A program made the position numbers and the translations under genes. Positions 20,625-31,682 of a stretch of DNA of 64,000 bases are shown here, in pieces. Source of the DNA: Methylomusa anaerophila. GTDB taxonomy: Bacteria; Bacillota; Negativicutes; Sporomusales; Sporomusaceae. The notes under the pieces are model-generated. The model ran no database searches. It worked only from the letters and a program-made list of their open reading frames with translations, and was not told the origin of the DNA. Where the stretch lies: contig NZ_AP018449.1 of the NCBI RefSeq assembly GCF_003966895.1, forward strand, positions 1,360,001 through 1,424,000. Reading direction: 5' to 3'. Position 1 is the stretch's first letter; each line of letters opens with the position of its first letter.

Positions 20625-20794
20625 ATTTAGTATTAAATGCAATATCCCTATTCGGAAAAATAATATACTATATTAAGGAATGAGTCAATATTTATCAGAA
20701 ATAATCATCTTACTGCAATAAATCATATAAACATATAAATACGCAAAAAATTTTGAAATTTTACATAAGAAAGAAATTTTTATTTATTTATACT

Positions 20795-22180
20795 TCATAA
20801 ATCATCACAAATTTCTATTTTTTTTAGATTAAAACAGACTGTCACGGTTGTTCCTTGGTTTATAACCGAATTAATCAATATTTGACCATTATGCCGCTCG
20901 GCAATGTTCCGGCAAACGGATAAACCCATACCGGTGCCGCTCCTTTTCGTGGTATAAAACGGCCTCATTACTTTTTCTAAACAAGATACCGCAATCCCAC
21001 AGCCGGTGTCTTCAACATCCAGACAAATATACTCTCCGTCCTTTCGTGTCCTGATTACTATGCTGCCTTTGCCATCAATAGCATCTTCCGCGTTCCGGTA
21101 GAGATTTAATATTAGTTGTCTGATTTCTTTTTCATTTAGTAACAGTGCCGGTAAATCTGGTTCTAATTCCAATTTTAAGAGAATTCCCTGCTTTAGAGTG
21201 TCGGCATTGAGTAACAGATAGATAGAATGAACGATGTCGTTAATATTGCTGAGCTTTTTCTCTACCGGTTTGTTACGGGCAAGGGATAAATATTCTTCTA
21301 TTAATTCATTGGCCCTATCAAGCTCACTGATTAACATTTCATAAGACTCGACACTTTCGTTTTTCCTAGCCATAAACTGAAGATAACCTCTTACCGTTGT
21401 CATTGGGTTGCGAATCTCATGGGCAACACTGGCGGCCATTTCACCGACAATATTAAGCCGGTCCAGTCTGCGTATCTCTTCCCGGAGATATTCATATTCC
21501 GTTATCTCATAAAAAACCGCTATACCTCCGTTAACCTCGCCTGATTCTTTGTCCCAAAGAGGATTTGCACTTGCCAGCCATTTCCTGCCTAATATATTTA
21601 TTTGCTTGTCCTTAACACTTGTTCCTTTAAAAACATTTGCGAACAGCCTTTCTTTCAACGTAATCCCGGTCTCATCCCGCACTTCGGCAATTGAAATCCC
21701 AATTAACTTACTTTTTTCCTGCCTTAAGTCCTTAATCAGGCTCATATATGCCTCATTATATGCTCTAATGATACAATCCCTATCAACTGCTACCATAGCT
21801 ACCGGACAAGCATCGATAACATCGGCAAACGGGCTTACGGCCAACAGCTGTTCCACTCGGTTCACCTCGTCTGTGTATTTTTTCCGCAGTTGAATTACTG
21901 TCTCCAAGATGGGTAATAACTGAGGAAATTCCTGGACAATAGCATGGTCATCATTTTCGTCGGCTATTTGTTTCGCCAGCCGCCTGATGTACGAATCGAA
22001 CCAGATAAAAAGTACAGCGATTATCCCGGACATGGATAACCATATGGATAGCGAGAATATTATCCAATGAGCTAAATTCTGAGTTCCTCTGTTGATCGCA
22101 TACCAACCGAAAGCAAGCACTGGCATTAAAATGACAATGTTTATTATCGTGTGGACTTTCAACAACCAACTCCTACACAA
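20795..22180 (-). CDS. Sensor histidine kinase (sporulation-kinase-like)
   Basis: A 461-residue membrane kinase. It has two N-terminal membrane helices (about residues 8-25 and 40-60), a coiled linker, a PAS domain (about 120-230, with CPVAMVAVDRDCIIRAYNEA), HisKA with phospho-accepting His in SVAHEIRNPMTTVRGY (about His254), and HATPase_c with N-box NLYRNAEDA and G-boxes DTGCGI and GTGMGL. Arrangement and H-box resemble Bacillus KinB-type sporulation kinases that feed Spo0A. No response regulator is adjacent, which fits an orphan kinase. Start is taken as TTG (complement of 22178-22180), eight bases after AAAGGAGGG; the open frame begins nine codons earlier but would place the ribosome site inside the gene. 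Confidence 0.87.
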   Translation of the reverse strand: MCRSWLLKVHTIINIVILMPVLAFGWYAINRGTQNLAHWIIFSLSIWLSMSGIIAVLFIWFDSYIRRLAKQIADENDDHAIVQEFPQLLPILETVIQLRKKYTDEVNRVEQLLAVSPFADVIDACPVAMVAVDRDCIIRAYNEAYMSLIKDLRQEKSKLIGISIAEVRDETGITLKERLFANVFKGTSVKDKQINILGRKWLASANPLWDKESGEVNGGIAVFYEITEYEYLREEIRRLDRLNIVGEMAASVAHEIRNPMTTVRGYLQFMARKNESVESYEMLISELDRANELIEEYLSLARNKPVEKKLSNINDIVHSIYLLLNADTLKQGILLKLELEPDLPALLLNEKEIRQLILNLYRNAEDAIDGKGSIVIRTRKDGEYICLDVEDTGCGIAVSCLEKVMRPFYTTKRSGTGMGLSVCRNIAERHNGQILINSVINQGTTVTVCFNLKKIEICDDL

Positions 22181-22216
22181 AGCACAATACCCTCCTTTAT
22201 ATAACAATCCTTTTGT

Positions 22217-22245
22217 ACTATAGTAAATTTATTACTCTATAGTAT
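22217..22245. promoter_or_regulatory. Candidate operator upstream of histidine kinase
   Basis: ACTATAGT (22217-22224) and CTATAGTAT (22237-22245), spaced 19 bases. This matches the pair ahead of the XRE gene at 20594-20624. It lies 40-60 bases upstream of the kinase start, consistent with repression of both genes by one regulator. Confidence 0.45.
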
Positions 22246-22373
22246 ATTATTATAAATAAATTTAAAAAATCCTCCATAATTTACAAGATTTTGAAATTTA
22301 ATTGTTATATTTTTGCTTACTGATTTTTTTTATGTTTTTGTTGGTCATTACCCGAAAAACGATAAGAAATAAC

Positions 22374-22419
22374 AGGCCTCGTTGAAATAGAAAAATAATC
22401 ATCTATTTCAACGAGGCCT
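22374..22419 (-). terminator. Terminator downstream of gyrB
   Basis: A 17-bp perfect stem AGGCCTCGTTGAAATAG/CTATTTCAACGAGGCCT, with a 12-base A-rich loop. On the minus strand it is followed by a T-rich stretch. It ends the dnaA-to-gyrB transcription block. Confidence 0.8.
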
Positions 22420-22486
22420 TATTATACCTGGAAAACAAACTTATTTTATTTGCAAACAAAAAACTTGGCAGTAAATAATAATATTT

Positions 22487-24406
<1,920 letters not shown>

Positions 24407-24436
24407 TTACCCCCTCTAAACATATACGGCTAATTT

Positions 24437-24688
24437 TCAATTTTCATCGATAGGAATATGTCCTGCCCGCTTTTTCAGCGTCTGAGAAGAAATTGCGGAC
24501 AGATATACTGTCTTGTCTGTGAGAATAAAGCTTTTGGCATTATTCTCGGAAATATCAATTACTTTATTGCTGTTGCTCATATTTTTTAAATACTGGCTGC
24601 TTGCCCCCGACCCGGATATTTTTAGATCTAGTATTGCGATGACTGTAGACAGCCGGATTACCGTATCAGCTCCTAGGTGCAGAAACAT
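24437..24688 (-). CDS. remB: Extracellular matrix regulator RemB (DUF370)
   Basis: An 83-residue DUF370-type protein, MFLHLGADTVIR at the start and FILTDKTVYLSAIS later. In Bacillus the gene between recF and gyrB (yaaB/remB) has this size and position; the related RemA is a DNA-binding regulator of matrix genes. ATG (complement of 24686-24688) follows CAGGAGG. It overlaps the end of the DUF721 gene by 23 bases, indicating one transcript. Confidence 0.88.
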   Translation of the reverse strand: MFLHLGADTVIRLSTVIAILDLKISGSGASSQYLKNMSNSNKVIDISENNAKSFILTDKTVYLSAISSQTLKKRAGHIPIDEN

Positions 24689-25541
24689 AGTTTTTCCTCC
24701 TGACCTTTTTTTCAAAAAGTTTTATTTTTATTTTGCTTATCATAGTATCGATAAATTCTTGACTCATTTTATCGGGTTTAATTCCGGTCATAAGCATTAC
24801 CAAACTAGCTTCCGTCACCTTGTCGACGTTAGGTTGAAACAAACGTCTGACTAAGTTATGCACTAAGGCTTTCTTAGTTAAATGATATTCTTTTAGCGAA
24901 CAAACAATGTAAGAATTCGTTTCCTGATAGGTAAGCCAAGGAGCATCTATAAGCAGCTGGTGCATGGCATTTTTCTTTGCTTCTTTTTGCGCAAGGTTGC
25001 AAATAGTACAATAACTGGTGCCAGGAGGAACCAAAACCGTACAACTTAGGCAATTTTTCCATCCCTGTAGACGTTTAGCCCTATCAGTGGCAATTTCTTT
25101 TATTAAAACGTACTTTATCTTGTTGCGCAATTTTTCATCGTTAATATACGCTACCATATTTCCGATTAACTCCAGTTCGTTAGCATTCAAGCGAACGGGA
25201 GAAACAGACTGGCCATTTTCGCCATTTTCTTTATACTCTTGATTCTGGTTTTTTCGGAAATATCCTGCCTGAAAGCGAATATCAGTTACAAGTTTTTCAT
25301 GAAGAAAACTATTAATCTTGTCAATTAGCTCATTTTTTAACATCATCAAGTGATGACTCCAAACAGAATTATTGACAGCCAGAATCATTGTGCCGCGTTG
25401 AATTGTTACCGGCCAGGCATGAGCAGCAATCTCTCCTCCGGCTATTTCTTCCCAGTGAATAATAACAGAGTAAGAGTTGTATTTTTTGGCAATCCCCATA
25501 CTTTTAAGAGTATTAGGCAGAATATCTTTCATACTGAACAT
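24666..25541 (-). CDS. DUF721 (DciA-like) protein with zinc-ribbon
   Basis: A 291-residue protein. The N-terminal ~95 residues match DUF721/DciA (WEEIAGGEIAAHAWPVTI, LAVNNSVWSHHLMMLK), the family including the DnaB helicase loader DciA. The rest is an unusual extension with a CLSC...CTIC four-cysteine zinc site (about residues 173-191) and a helical tail. Many Firmicute DUF721 proteins near recF are this long. It is placed between recF and remB with four bases to recF, in the replication block. DciA function is inferred; Firmicutes also use other loaders. Confidence 0.78.
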   Translation of the reverse strand: MFSMKDILPNTLKSMGIAKKYNSYSVIIHWEEIAGGEIAAHAWPVTIQRGTMILAVNNSVWSHHLMMLKNELIDKINSFLHEKLVTDIRFQAGYFRKNQNQEYKENGENGQSVSPVRLNANELELIGNMVAYINDEKLRNKIKYVLIKEIATDRAKRLQGWKNCLSCTVLVPPGTSYCTICNLAQKEAKKNAMHQLLIDAPWLTYQETNSYIVCSLKEYHLTKKALVHNLVRRLFQPNVDKVTEASLVMLMTGIKPDKMSQEFIDTMISKIKIKLFEKKVRRKNYVSAPRS

Positions 25542-25545
25542 AAAA

Positions 25546-26643
25546 TCACCCTATTACAGTACCATCCATGATTTTATAGAATTTTCCAATTTTATGATCG
25601 GGAAAATACTTTTCTTCGGTGGTTGTAATAAATGTTTGAATCCTTTCTTTGATAAATAATAAAAGTTCCAGCCGGCGTCCGGCATCCAGTTCACTCATAA
25701 CGTCATCTAACAATAATATTGGATATTCACCTGTTTCCGACTTGATAAATTCCAACTCAGCCAATTTTAGCGACAAGACACCGGTGCGCTGCTGGCCTTG
25801 CGATCCGTAAATTCTTAGGTTTTTTCCATTTATTGAGAGAATAAGATCATCCCGGTGCGGTCCGATCCCGGTATTCCCTTTCCAAATGTCTTCCTGCCGC
25901 AGTTTGGCAAGCTGGCTTCTGTACCAGCCGGTAAGATCGCTGACAGTACCTGATTCTAACCCATGCAGATAATAGGCGGCAGCTAAGTTCTCCTTATTGT
26001 CGGTCAGTTTTCGGTGGTGCAGGTTGGCAAGCATAGCCAGCTGTTTTATTACTTGCTGCCGTTTTGCGGTGAGGTAACCTGCTGTTTTAGCCAATTGCTC
26101 ATCCCAGGCTTCCAGCATATCGGCATTTGCTTTCTTTTCCTTAATTTTCTTGAGAAGATTATTTCTATGACCCAAAATTCTGTTATAGTTGATAAGCTGC
26201 CGGTAATAGGCGGGGTTTGCCTGAGATATTTCATTATCCAAAAAACGCCGGCGCAAAGCCGGCGCTCCTTTAATCAGCAGTAAATCTTCCGGTGAAAACA
26301 ATACGGCGGTTAATGAACCGACAATCTCCCTGGCTGGCAACGGGTGGTCATTATATAGTATTTCCTTATTTTGGTTGTTTATTAATTTAATTTTTAATCG
26401 GTTTTCCACGTCACGACGGGAAAATAAAATTTCTATATTAGCTGTTTGCTGTTCCCAATTGATAAGTTCCCGGTCTATGGAAGCCCGGTGTGAACGGCCC
26501 ATTGCTCCAAAGTACAAGGCTTCCAGCAGATTAGTTTTTCCTTGCGCGTTGGGGCCAATAAAAATATTAATATTCCTGGTAAATTCCATAGTTAAATTTA
26601 CATAATTTCGAAAGCCTTGCAAACTAATTTTATGTACCCGCAT
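25546..26643 (-). CDS. recF: DNA replication and repair protein RecF
   Basis: An SMC-like ABC ATPase, 365 residues, that loads RecA at gaps together with RecO and RecR. Walker A is GPNAQGKTNLLEAL near 30-43; the ABC signature region and Walker B with D-loop read YPILLLDDVMSELDAGRR. ATG (complement of 26641-26643) follows AAGGTGG; the frame begins seven codons earlier with a TTG. It lies in the conserved dnaA-dnaN-yaaA-recF order. Confidence 0.96.
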   Translation of the reverse strand: MRVHKISLQGFRNYVNLTMEFTRNINIFIGPNAQGKTNLLEALYFGAMGRSHRASIDRELINWEQQTANIEILFSRRDVENRLKIKLINNQNKEILYNDHPLPAREIVGSLTAVLFSPEDLLLIKGAPALRRRFLDNEISQANPAYYRQLINYNRILGHRNNLLKKIKEKKANADMLEAWDEQLAKTAGYLTAKRQQVIKQLAMLANLHHRKLTDNKENLAAAYYLHGLESGTVSDLTGWYRSQLAKLRQEDIWKGNTGIGPHRDDLILSINGKNLRIYGSQGQQRTGVLSLKLAELEFIKSETGEYPILLLDDVMSELDAGRRLELLLFIKERIQTFITTTEEKYFPDHKIGKFYKIMDGTVIG

Positions 26644-26677
26644 CGGTTCCACCTTATTAGGCAAAGGTTTAGATTTT

Positions 26678-26902
26678 TTACTCCTGTACTATTTTATACC
26701 GGCCGATTCCTTTGATTGCCAATATATCACCGGGACGGACCCTTTTACGGCGTTCGGTAATCAAAGCACCGTTAATTGTTATTAATCCGTCTGCAACCAA
26801 AGATTTTGCCTGTCCACCTGTTTCAACAATTCCTGCCCATTTCAAAAGCTGATCCAGGTTAATTTCTTGCGTATGAATAGTAATTTCTTCCATATTGTTC
26901 AT
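26678..26902 (-). CDS. yaaA: S4-domain RNA-binding protein YaaA
   Basis: A 74-residue protein consisting of an S4 RNA-binding domain (LDQLLKWAGIVETGGQAK, then VADGLITING and RVRPGDIL). The Bacillus counterpart sits between dnaN and recF and is implicated in ribosome assembly. The printed frame is longer, but GGAAGG sets ATG at the complement of 26900-26902. It fits with 22 bases to the dnaN stop. Confidence 0.9.
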   Translation of the reverse strand: MNNMEEITIHTQEINLDQLLKWAGIVETGGQAKSLVADGLITINGALITERRKRVRPGDILAIKGIGRYKIVQE

Positions 26903-26924
26903 ATTTCCTTCCGGTTCGTTGGCG

Positions 26925-28097
26925 CTAACTAGTACGCACAGGTGTAATGACATACGTATAGTTTTCATCCTGAACCGGTTTTATGCTTGCCGGGCTAAGA
27001 GGAGTGTTCAAGGAAAATTCCAGCTCCGTACTGCCGATATTTTTCAGTATATCGATAACGTATTTAGCGTTAAAAGCGATGGTAAGCTCATTGCCGTTAA
27101 TGCTTACAGGAATAGATTCATAAGCTTTGCCGATATCGGGGTTATTGGAAGTAATCACGATTTCATCGGGTTGAAATTGGAATTTAATTACATTGTATTC
27201 GCCGTCTTTAGCCATTAATGAGACCCGTTCCACTGCGTCGAGAAACTGGGAGGTATTAATTGTGGATGTTGTTGTAAATTCATGGGGAATGACACGGTTA
27301 TAATCCGGATATTGCCCTTCAATAAGTCTTGCTTCAAAGTATACGTTTTCAAAAGAGAAGGAAACCTTGCTTTTTTCCCAGCAAATATTCACATCTACCG
27401 GCAATTCGGATGTTAACAGACGAGCCAGTTCATTCAGTACTTTGGAAGGTATGATAATTTGACAGGCAGGCGACAGCTGGTTCTGATCGCTTGCTTCAGC
27501 AATTTCCTGATTTTCCTGACAAAAATATTTTTTCATAGCCAAACGGTGAGTATTTGTTGCTATCATGCGAATATCCTGGGTAGTAGTTTCTAATAAAGCG
27601 CCTGTAAAAATGGGCCTGCTTTCTTCGGCGGCGCAAGCAAAGGTAGTTTTTCGGATTAATTCTTTAAGGACATTATCTTTTACTGTAATCCAATTTATGC
27701 TACGGCTGGCAGCAGATGCTTGCGTCATAGGCTGCAATACAGGGAACTCTTCTGCCGGTAGGCTTAATAGATTAAATTGGGAAAGGCCGGCCACTATTTT
27801 AATGGTGTGGTCTTCCTGGCTGGATGATATCTCCACCATTTCGCCCGGTAAACGCTTTACCAGTTCCTGAAAGTAGCGGCCGGAAAGAACAATTTGTCCG
27901 GGAATTTCAACATCGGCGTCTATGGTACAACTTATACCCATCTCATAGTCGGTTGCCTGAAGTTCAAGTTTGTTTTCATCACTATTAGCAGATAAGTAGA
28001 TTCCTGATAATATGGGCATGGTATTTTTGGACGAAATAGCTTTCTGGACAGTTTGGGCCGCATGGTTTAAAAGGTCTTTCATACATACAAGTTTCAT
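26925..28097 (-). CDS. dnaN: DNA polymerase III subunit beta (sliding clamp)
   Basis: The processivity clamp that encircles DNA and holds polymerase III. The 390 residues contain the three repeated clamp domains; ATDYEMGISC and ATNTHRLAMKKY are typical. The C-terminal tail NYTYVITPVRTS resembles the usual hydrophobic MPMR-type end. ATG follows AAGGAGG. It lies downstream of dnaA and the second part of oriC. Confidence 0.97.
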   Translation of the reverse strand: MKLVCMKDLLNHAAQTVQKAISSKNTMPILSGIYLSANSDENKLELQATDYEMGISCTIDADVEIPGQIVLSGRYFQELVKRLPGEMVEISSSQEDHTIKIVAGLSQFNLLSLPAEEFPVLQPMTQASAASRSINWITVKDNVLKELIRKTTFACAAEESRPIFTGALLETTTQDIRMIATNTHRLAMKKYFCQENQEIAEASDQNQLSPACQIIIPSKVLNELARLLTSELPVDVNICWEKSKVSFSFENVYFEARLIEGQYPDYNRVIPHEFTTTSTINTSQFLDAVERVSLMAKDGEYNVIKFQFQPDEIVITSNNPDIGKAYESIPVSINGNELTIAFNAKYVIDILKNIGSTELEFSLNTPLSPASIKPVQDENYTYVITPVRTS

Positions 28098-28443
28098 TAT
28101 GGACTAAAACCTCCTTAAAGGTGAGAAATTTAATATCCTAAATATAGGATCAGGAGAATGGAGAATTAGAGTGGTGAAAGTAAAAATTTTTTAAATATAT
28201 TAGTAATATTATTAATATGGAATACATATAATAATAAAATAGCCGTCATAGTAATAGGGCCTGTCGATATGTGGATAAATAGAATTTTTGATTGTCGAAG
28301 CAGAGCTATGATATGTGTATAATATGTCGATAACTCTATTATCATTATCGACATATCAACAAAAAAACTATAATAAAATTTATTAACACCTTATCTACAG
28401 TTTCTTGCAGGTGTTGTACACAAGGTTGTACACAATTGTATTT
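28098..28443. other. oriC part 2: dnaA-dnaN intergenic region with DnaA boxes and AT-rich DNA
   Basis: A 346-base non-coding region. DnaA boxes: TGTGGATAA (28270-28278, perfect), TGTGTATAA (28314-28322), TTATCGACA (28345-28353), TTATCTACA (28391-28399), TTGTACACA twice (28414-28422 and 28426-28434). A very AT-rich tract at about 28185-28250 is the best candidate for the unwinding element. In Bacillus the matching dnaA-dnaN interval (incC) contains the DUE. The start of dnaN with its ribosome site is at the left end. Confidence 0.8.
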
Positions 28444-30084
28444 CTATGATTCAATTCGCTTGATAAGGTCCTTGATCGTGTTGTTTAATTTGGCGTCTGT
28501 AGACCGTTCCCGGCTGATTTTATCATGGGCATGAATAACGGTAGTATGGTCTCTGCCGCCGAATATTTCGCCAATTTTCGGCAAAGAGATCTCAGTAAGT
28601 TCCCGGCAAAGATACATGGCAATTTGCCGGGGATAAGTAACATTGCGGCTGCGTTTTTTTGCCGATAGGTCTTCCAGTTTTATTTTAAAGTAAGCGGCCA
28701 CTATATCTTGAATGAGATCAGTTGTTATTTGTTTTGGCCTTCCATGGGGAAAAATATCTTTTAATGCCTCTGTAGCCAAATCAATGTCAATTTGGTGATT
28801 ATTCAGGGATGCAAAAGCTATAACCCGGATGAATGCGCCTTCCAATTCCCGGATATTATTTTCAATACGGCTGGCAATATAAACAATCACTTCATTGGGT
28901 ACGTTGAGGTTTTCCAGCATGGCTTTTTTCCGGAGTACGGCAATACGCGTTTCCAAATCCGGTGGATGAATATCGGTAATAAGGCCCCACTCAAAGCGGG
29001 ATCGGAGCCTGTCCTCCAATGTCTGAATGTCTCGCGGCGGCCGGTCGCTGGAAATAATGATTTGTTTATTTGCTTCATGAAGAGTATTGAATGTATGAAA
29101 AAACTCTTCCTGGGTATGCTCTTTTTTAGAGAGAAACTGGATATCGTCGACCAAGAGAACGTCGATATTGCGATAGCGCTGGCGGAAGCTTTCCGGATTG
29201 CCGTCGCGAATGGAGTTAATAAGTTCATTGGTAAATTTCTCGCTGGAAATGTAGACAACTTTCATATTCGGATTGTTTTCTCTTATGCGATGGCCAATGG
29301 CATGCATTAAATGAGTTTTTCCAAGACCAACACCGCCATAAATAAAAAACGGATTGTACACTTGCGCCGGCGCCTCAGATACGGCTAATGATGCCGCATG
29401 CGCCAGCCGGTTGGAATTACCGATGACAAATGTGGAAAAAACGTACTTGGGGTTTAGCGAATAGAATTCATCGGCCGGAGTATAGGCGGGTCCCGATAAC
29501 TTCCCTGAACTTGCCGGTATATATTCTGCCGTGGATGCTGTTAAAGAAGCGGCCGGTTCCATGCTATGATGCTGGAAATTCTTTTCCGGCAAAAGAGATG
29601 TTTTGTTGGCAAAGTTTTCCTCCGGGCGGAAGGAAGCAGCTTCGGAAATATCGCCAATATCATCCAGGTATCTCAAGTACTGAGCCTGATTTTCCGCATC
29701 CAGGGGAGCTATTTCTGAAATTTGTTGTGTTTGATGATTGGGCTGCTTATAAGCAGCAAGGTTACCTGGCTCATTGCTGCCTGAAATGTCGGTAGAGTCA
29801 GAGGCGTCAGCAATGTCAGTGATATCAAGATTGGTGAAAATAATGTCAAAGTCTTTGTTGGCGGCAGCTTTTAAGGCCTTTTTAATGACAGGTACATAAC
29901 GAGTCTCCAGCCATTCCTTCATAAACTGTTTAGGAGTACCGATTTCGATTACATTATCGTTAATTGCAAGGGGAATAGTTGACTTGATCCAGGTGTCATA
30001 TAGTGGTTTAATAAAAGATTTTTCCATATGTACTAAAGCCTTTTGCCAAATTGTGGCCATATATGCCGTATCCGTATTGCTCAT
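28444..30084 (-). CDS. dnaA: Chromosomal replication initiator DnaA
   Basis: The ATP-dependent initiator. Domain I is residues 1-90, an unusually long low-complexity domain II linker about 90-210, AAA+ domain III has Walker [14 protein letters not shown] and [10 protein letters not shown], and the C-terminal domain IV helix-turn-helix has the family signature around [16 protein letters not shown]. At 546 residues it is about 100 longer than the usual 450, the extra length being the linker. The ATG is preceded by AAGGCGG. DnaA boxes lie on both sides, so it probably autoregulates. A candidate promoter is TTGTCA (complement of 30329-30334) with AATTAT 17 bases on. Confidence 0.98.
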   Translation of the reverse strand: MSNTDTAYMATIWQKALVHMEKSFIKPLYDTWIKSTIPLAINDNVIEIGTPKQFMKEWLETRYVPVIKKALKAAANKDFDIIFTNLDITDIADASDSTDISGSNEPGNLAAYKQPNHQTQQISEIAPLDAENQAQYLRYLDDIGDISEAASFRPEENFANKTSLLPEKNFQHHSMEPAASLTASTAEYIPASSGKLSGPAYTPADEFYSLNPKYVFSTFVIGNSNRLAHAASLAVSEAPAQVYNPFFIYGGVGLGKTHLMHAIGHRIRENNPNMKVVYISSEKFTNELINSIRDGNPESFRQRYRNIDVLLVDDIQFLSKKEHTQEEFFHTFNTLHEANKQIIISSDRPPRDIQTLEDRLRSRFEWGLITDIHPPDLETRIAVLRKKAMLENLNVPNEVIVYIASRIENNIRELEGAFIRVIAFASLNNHQIDIDLATEALKDIFPHGRPKQITTDLIQDIVAAYFKIKLEDLSAKKRSRNVTYPRQIAMYLCRELTEISLPKIGEIFGGRDHTTVIHAHDKISRERSTDAKLNNTIKDLIKRIES

Positions 30085-30560
30085 TTTTTTGATTACCGCC
30101 TTTATGTATTTTACTTAGGATAAATGATAAGTATGGAATATGAACAAGGTTAATAATTTAAAAAGGCTAATAATTCGAAATAATGAAATAAAATTAACAT
30201 AAGTTATCCACACATTTATCAACAAGTGTGAATAAAGTCCTAAAAAAACAGGATTTAGGATGAAAAAAAATATAAAAGCGGTACAAAAAAGTCCCGCCTG
30301 CTTGAATAATTAAGTTATTAGCAACCATTGACAACTATTGGCAATCTGTGAATAAATATGCTTTTTCTGTGGATAAAGAGATGAATTTATATGTAAAATA
30401 GGAATTAAATGTTAATATTGATGACTCTGTGTTATTATATATTAACAAATCATCTGTCGGTTATCAACAGATATTTTGCCACAGATATTTCGCCAGATGA
30501 AAAGAATGTTGTATTTTATCCATAGATGTTTTAGATGTTTTGATTTGCCGCCGGTAAATT
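30085..30560. other. oriC part 1: DnaA-box cluster upstream of dnaA
   Basis: A non-coding AT-rich region. DnaA boxes: TTATCCACA (30204-30212, perfect), TTATCAACA (30216-30224), TGTGAATAA (30227-30235), TGTGAATAA (30347-30355), TGTGGATAA (30368-30376, perfect), TTATCAACA (30461-30469) and TTATCCATA (30516-30524). With the boxes after dnaA this makes a bipartite origin, as in Bacillus and Helicobacter. Divergent reading of dnaA and rpmH supports the origin here. Confidence 0.85.
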
Positions 30561-30563
30561 TCC

Positions 30564-30593
30564 TTGACACCAGCTATTTGGCTGGTCTATAAT
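30564..30593 (+). promoter_or_regulatory. rpmH promoter (sigma-A) with palindromic spacer
   Basis: TTGACA (30564-30569) and TATAAT (30588-30593), both perfect, with an 18-base spacer. The spacer, with one base of the -35, contains ACCAGC...GCTGGT, a perfect 6-bp inverted repeat with a six-base centre, which might be an operator. Transcription would start near 30600, giving a leader of about 115 bases before rpmH. Confidence 0.75.
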
Positions 30594-30714
30594 TTAAACT
30601 AATGACATTTTGTGAACTTAAACCAACTCAACGGCTATACCGTATATTTGCGGTTCGATCCTTGCGTTTGAGGTTAAGTGTCGCAGGGTTTTCTGGCAGG
30701 GAGGTGTTATAGAA

Positions 30715-30849
30715 ATGAAACGTACTTATCAACCGAATACTCTTTGGCGTAAAAGAACTCATGGTTTCCGTGAGCGTATGAGTACAAAAGGCGGACGTCT
30801 CGTTTTGAAAAGAAGACGTGCCAGGGGTAGAAAAAAATTATCTGCATAG
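30715..30849 (+). CDS. rpmH: 50S ribosomal protein L34
   Basis: A 44-residue very basic protein, the typical L34 sequence beginning [20 protein letters not shown] and ending in a lysine/arginine-rich tail. Too short for common ORF cut-offs. ATG follows GGGAGGTG. It is the first gene rightward of the origin and is followed by rnpA, the conserved order. Confidence 0.97.
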   Translation: MKRTYQPNTLWRKRTHGFRERMSTKGGRLVLKRRRARGRKKLSA

Positions 30850-30876
30850 TAGGCCGCTAATAGTGGCCTATTTTTT
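30850..30876 (+). terminator. Terminator after rpmH
   Basis: The stem TAGGCCGC/GTGGCCTA (with one G-T pair) is followed by six T, one base after the rpmH stop. It probably attenuates read-through from rpmH into rnpA. Confidence 0.75.
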
Positions 30877-30972
30877 CCATTTGCTTAATATGGGTAATAT
30901 GGTTTACATGCTTATTACCCTGATAGCTGATAGTATGTAATATTATAAATGAGTTTTTTTATGGGTGTTGTC

Positions 30973-31323
30973 GTGAAGCAATATAGACTACCTAAGCAAA
31001 CCAAACTTTGCAAGAACCGAAGTTTTCAAGCGGTATACCGGAGTGGTAAAAGCTACGCAAATAAGATGGCGGTGCTTTATGTTGTTCCCAAAACAGACGG
31101 ACACAGGCAAATTGGTTTTGCAGCCGGCAAACGGCTGGGATCTGCGGTTGTCCGGAATCGTGTCAAAAGACTGTTACGGGAGGCCTATCGTCTAAACCAG
31201 CATAAAATTTCCCAGGGAGTGGATTTGGTACTGGTTGGCCGTCAAGCCATGGTCGAAGCTGATTTGAGGGCAGCAGCCAGGGCTTTTTTGGATTTATGCA
31301 GGCGGGCGGGAATTTTGCTTTAA
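30973..31323 (+). CDS. rnpA: Ribonuclease P protein component
   Basis: The protein subunit of RNase P, which matures tRNA 5' ends with the RNA subunit. 116 residues with the RNR signature GSAVVRNRVKRLLREAYR near 64-81. The frame opens at ATG 30949, but that has no ribosome site; GTG 30973 gives the usual length and the N-terminus MKQYRLPKQ. The choice of start is moderately sure. The next gene is yidD, as in most bacteria. Confidence 0.93.
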   Translation: MKQYRLPKQTKLCKNRSFQAVYRSGKSYANKMAVLYVVPKTDGHRQIGFAAGKRLGSAVVRNRVKRLLREAYRLNQHKISQGVDLVLVGRQAMVEADLRAAARAFLDLCRRAGILL

Positions 31324-31431
31324 ATGCTTTAAATTAGATTTACATAAAATTTAAAGGGAAGTAAAGGGAAATAAGGAAGTAAAGAAGAAAGAGAAGTAAA
31401 AAGTAAAAAATTTAGGAAGTATTAAACAGTT

Positions 31432-31647
31432 ATGAAGTTGTTGGAGTTCTTGCTTGTGTCTGTAATTAAGTTTTACCGGCTGTTTCTTTCTCCATTAAAG
31501 CCTCCTACATGCCGGTTTGTGCCAACCTGTTCCGAGTATGCGTTATTGGCGATTGAAAAATATGGGGTTGTCCGCGGTACTTATTTGGCGGTGCGGCGGG
31601 TTTTGCGTTGCCACCCTTTTCATCCGGGTGGTTATGACCCTGTTTGA
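31432..31647 (+). CDS. yidD: Membrane protein insertion efficiency factor YidD
   Basis: 71 residues, the typical YidD length. It has an amphipathic N-terminus and the family cysteine motif [19 protein letters not shown] followed by [17 protein letters not shown]. YidD assists membrane protein insertion together with YidC. It sits between rnpA and yidC as usual. The region between rnpA and yidD is a purine-rich leader of about 100 bases without an obvious terminator. Confidence 0.95.
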   Translation: MKLLEFLLVSVIKFYRLFLSPLKPPTCRFVPTCSEYALLAIEKYGVVRGTYLAVRRVLRCHPFHPGGYDPV

Positions 31648-31682
31648 TATAGAAATATTTTTTATTTTCAGGAGGGAATGTT

